This document shows, one piece after another, positions 14,003 through 14,015 of a DNA stretch of 14,015 nt. Within the stretch, counting starts at the first letter, position 1. Each line of letters opens with the position of its first letter. The stretch comes from Planctomycetaceae bacterium (lineage in GTDB: Bacteria; Planctomycetota; Planctomycetia; Pirellulales; Pirellulaceae), in contig SXHS01000345.1 of assembly GCA_005773145.1 (NCBI GenBank), forward strand, positions 1 to 14,015. Reading direction: 5' to 3'. The notes below the pieces were generated by a model. The model made no database searches. It had not been told where the DNA came from and worked only from the letters and a program-made list of their open reading frames with translations. Both the position numbers and the translations under genes were made by a program.

Positions 14003-14015
14003 CTACGCTGGATGC

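Noticed and set aside
1..14015. CRISPR array, tRNA or rRNA genes
   Set aside because: No regularly spaced repeat-spacer pattern and no recognisable tRNA or rRNA sequence was seen on either strand.

Overview
The window looks like chromosomal DNA of a planctomycete, probably of the Pirellula/Blastopirellula kind. The main reason is the adjacent pair made of a cytochrome-c-like PSCyt1-DUF1549-DUF1553 protein and a DUF1501 protein, which is characteristic of this phylum. A short membrane protein of a type common there, and remnants of IS1634-like and ISKra4-like transposases, fit the same picture. This placement comes from family recognition, not from a database search.

Layout. (1) 1-1406, plus strand: the 3' end of a copper-type (CcoI/CopA-like) P-type ATPase overlaps a SafE/TauE-like membrane protein (COG2836 type), as in cbb3 oxidase and copper-handling clusters. 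A DUF4405-like membrane protein follows but has lost its C-terminus. (2) 1407-2107: a 95-bp inverted-repeat element sits exactly where the DUF4405 gene breaks off. It is followed by the wreck of a calcium-type P-type ATPase in which an N-terminal piece is joined, out of frame, to the last membrane helices. (3) 2108-3750: repeats and hairpins, one apparently intact minus-strand membrane protein, an acidic C-terminal gene remnant and the 3' third of an IS1634-like transposase. (4) 13007 down to 3751, minus strand: five large, tightly spaced genes that look like one operon. They encode a small alpha/beta-hydrolase with a Tat-like leader, a large AXE-like esterase, the PSCyt1-DUF1549-DUF1553 protein, the DUF1501 protein and a PhoD-like phosphoesterase. 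All five begin with an export signal, so they probably act in the cell envelope or outside on an acylated, possibly phosphorylated, polymer; the substrate cannot be read from sequence. (5) 13203-14015, plus strand: a creatininase-family gene cut to its first third, an ISKra4-like transposase N-terminus behind a hairpin that includes its ribosome binding site, and a possible minus-strand gene remnant at the edge.

The two ends of the window are therefore decay zones (truncated genes, dead IS pieces, palindromic repeats) around an apparently intact envelope-enzyme operon. The most notable items are the internally deleted calcium ATPase with a palindromic element at its 5' break, the AXE-like esterase carrying what looks like a second, serine-less hydrolase half, and the hairpin over the start region of the ISKra4-like gene.
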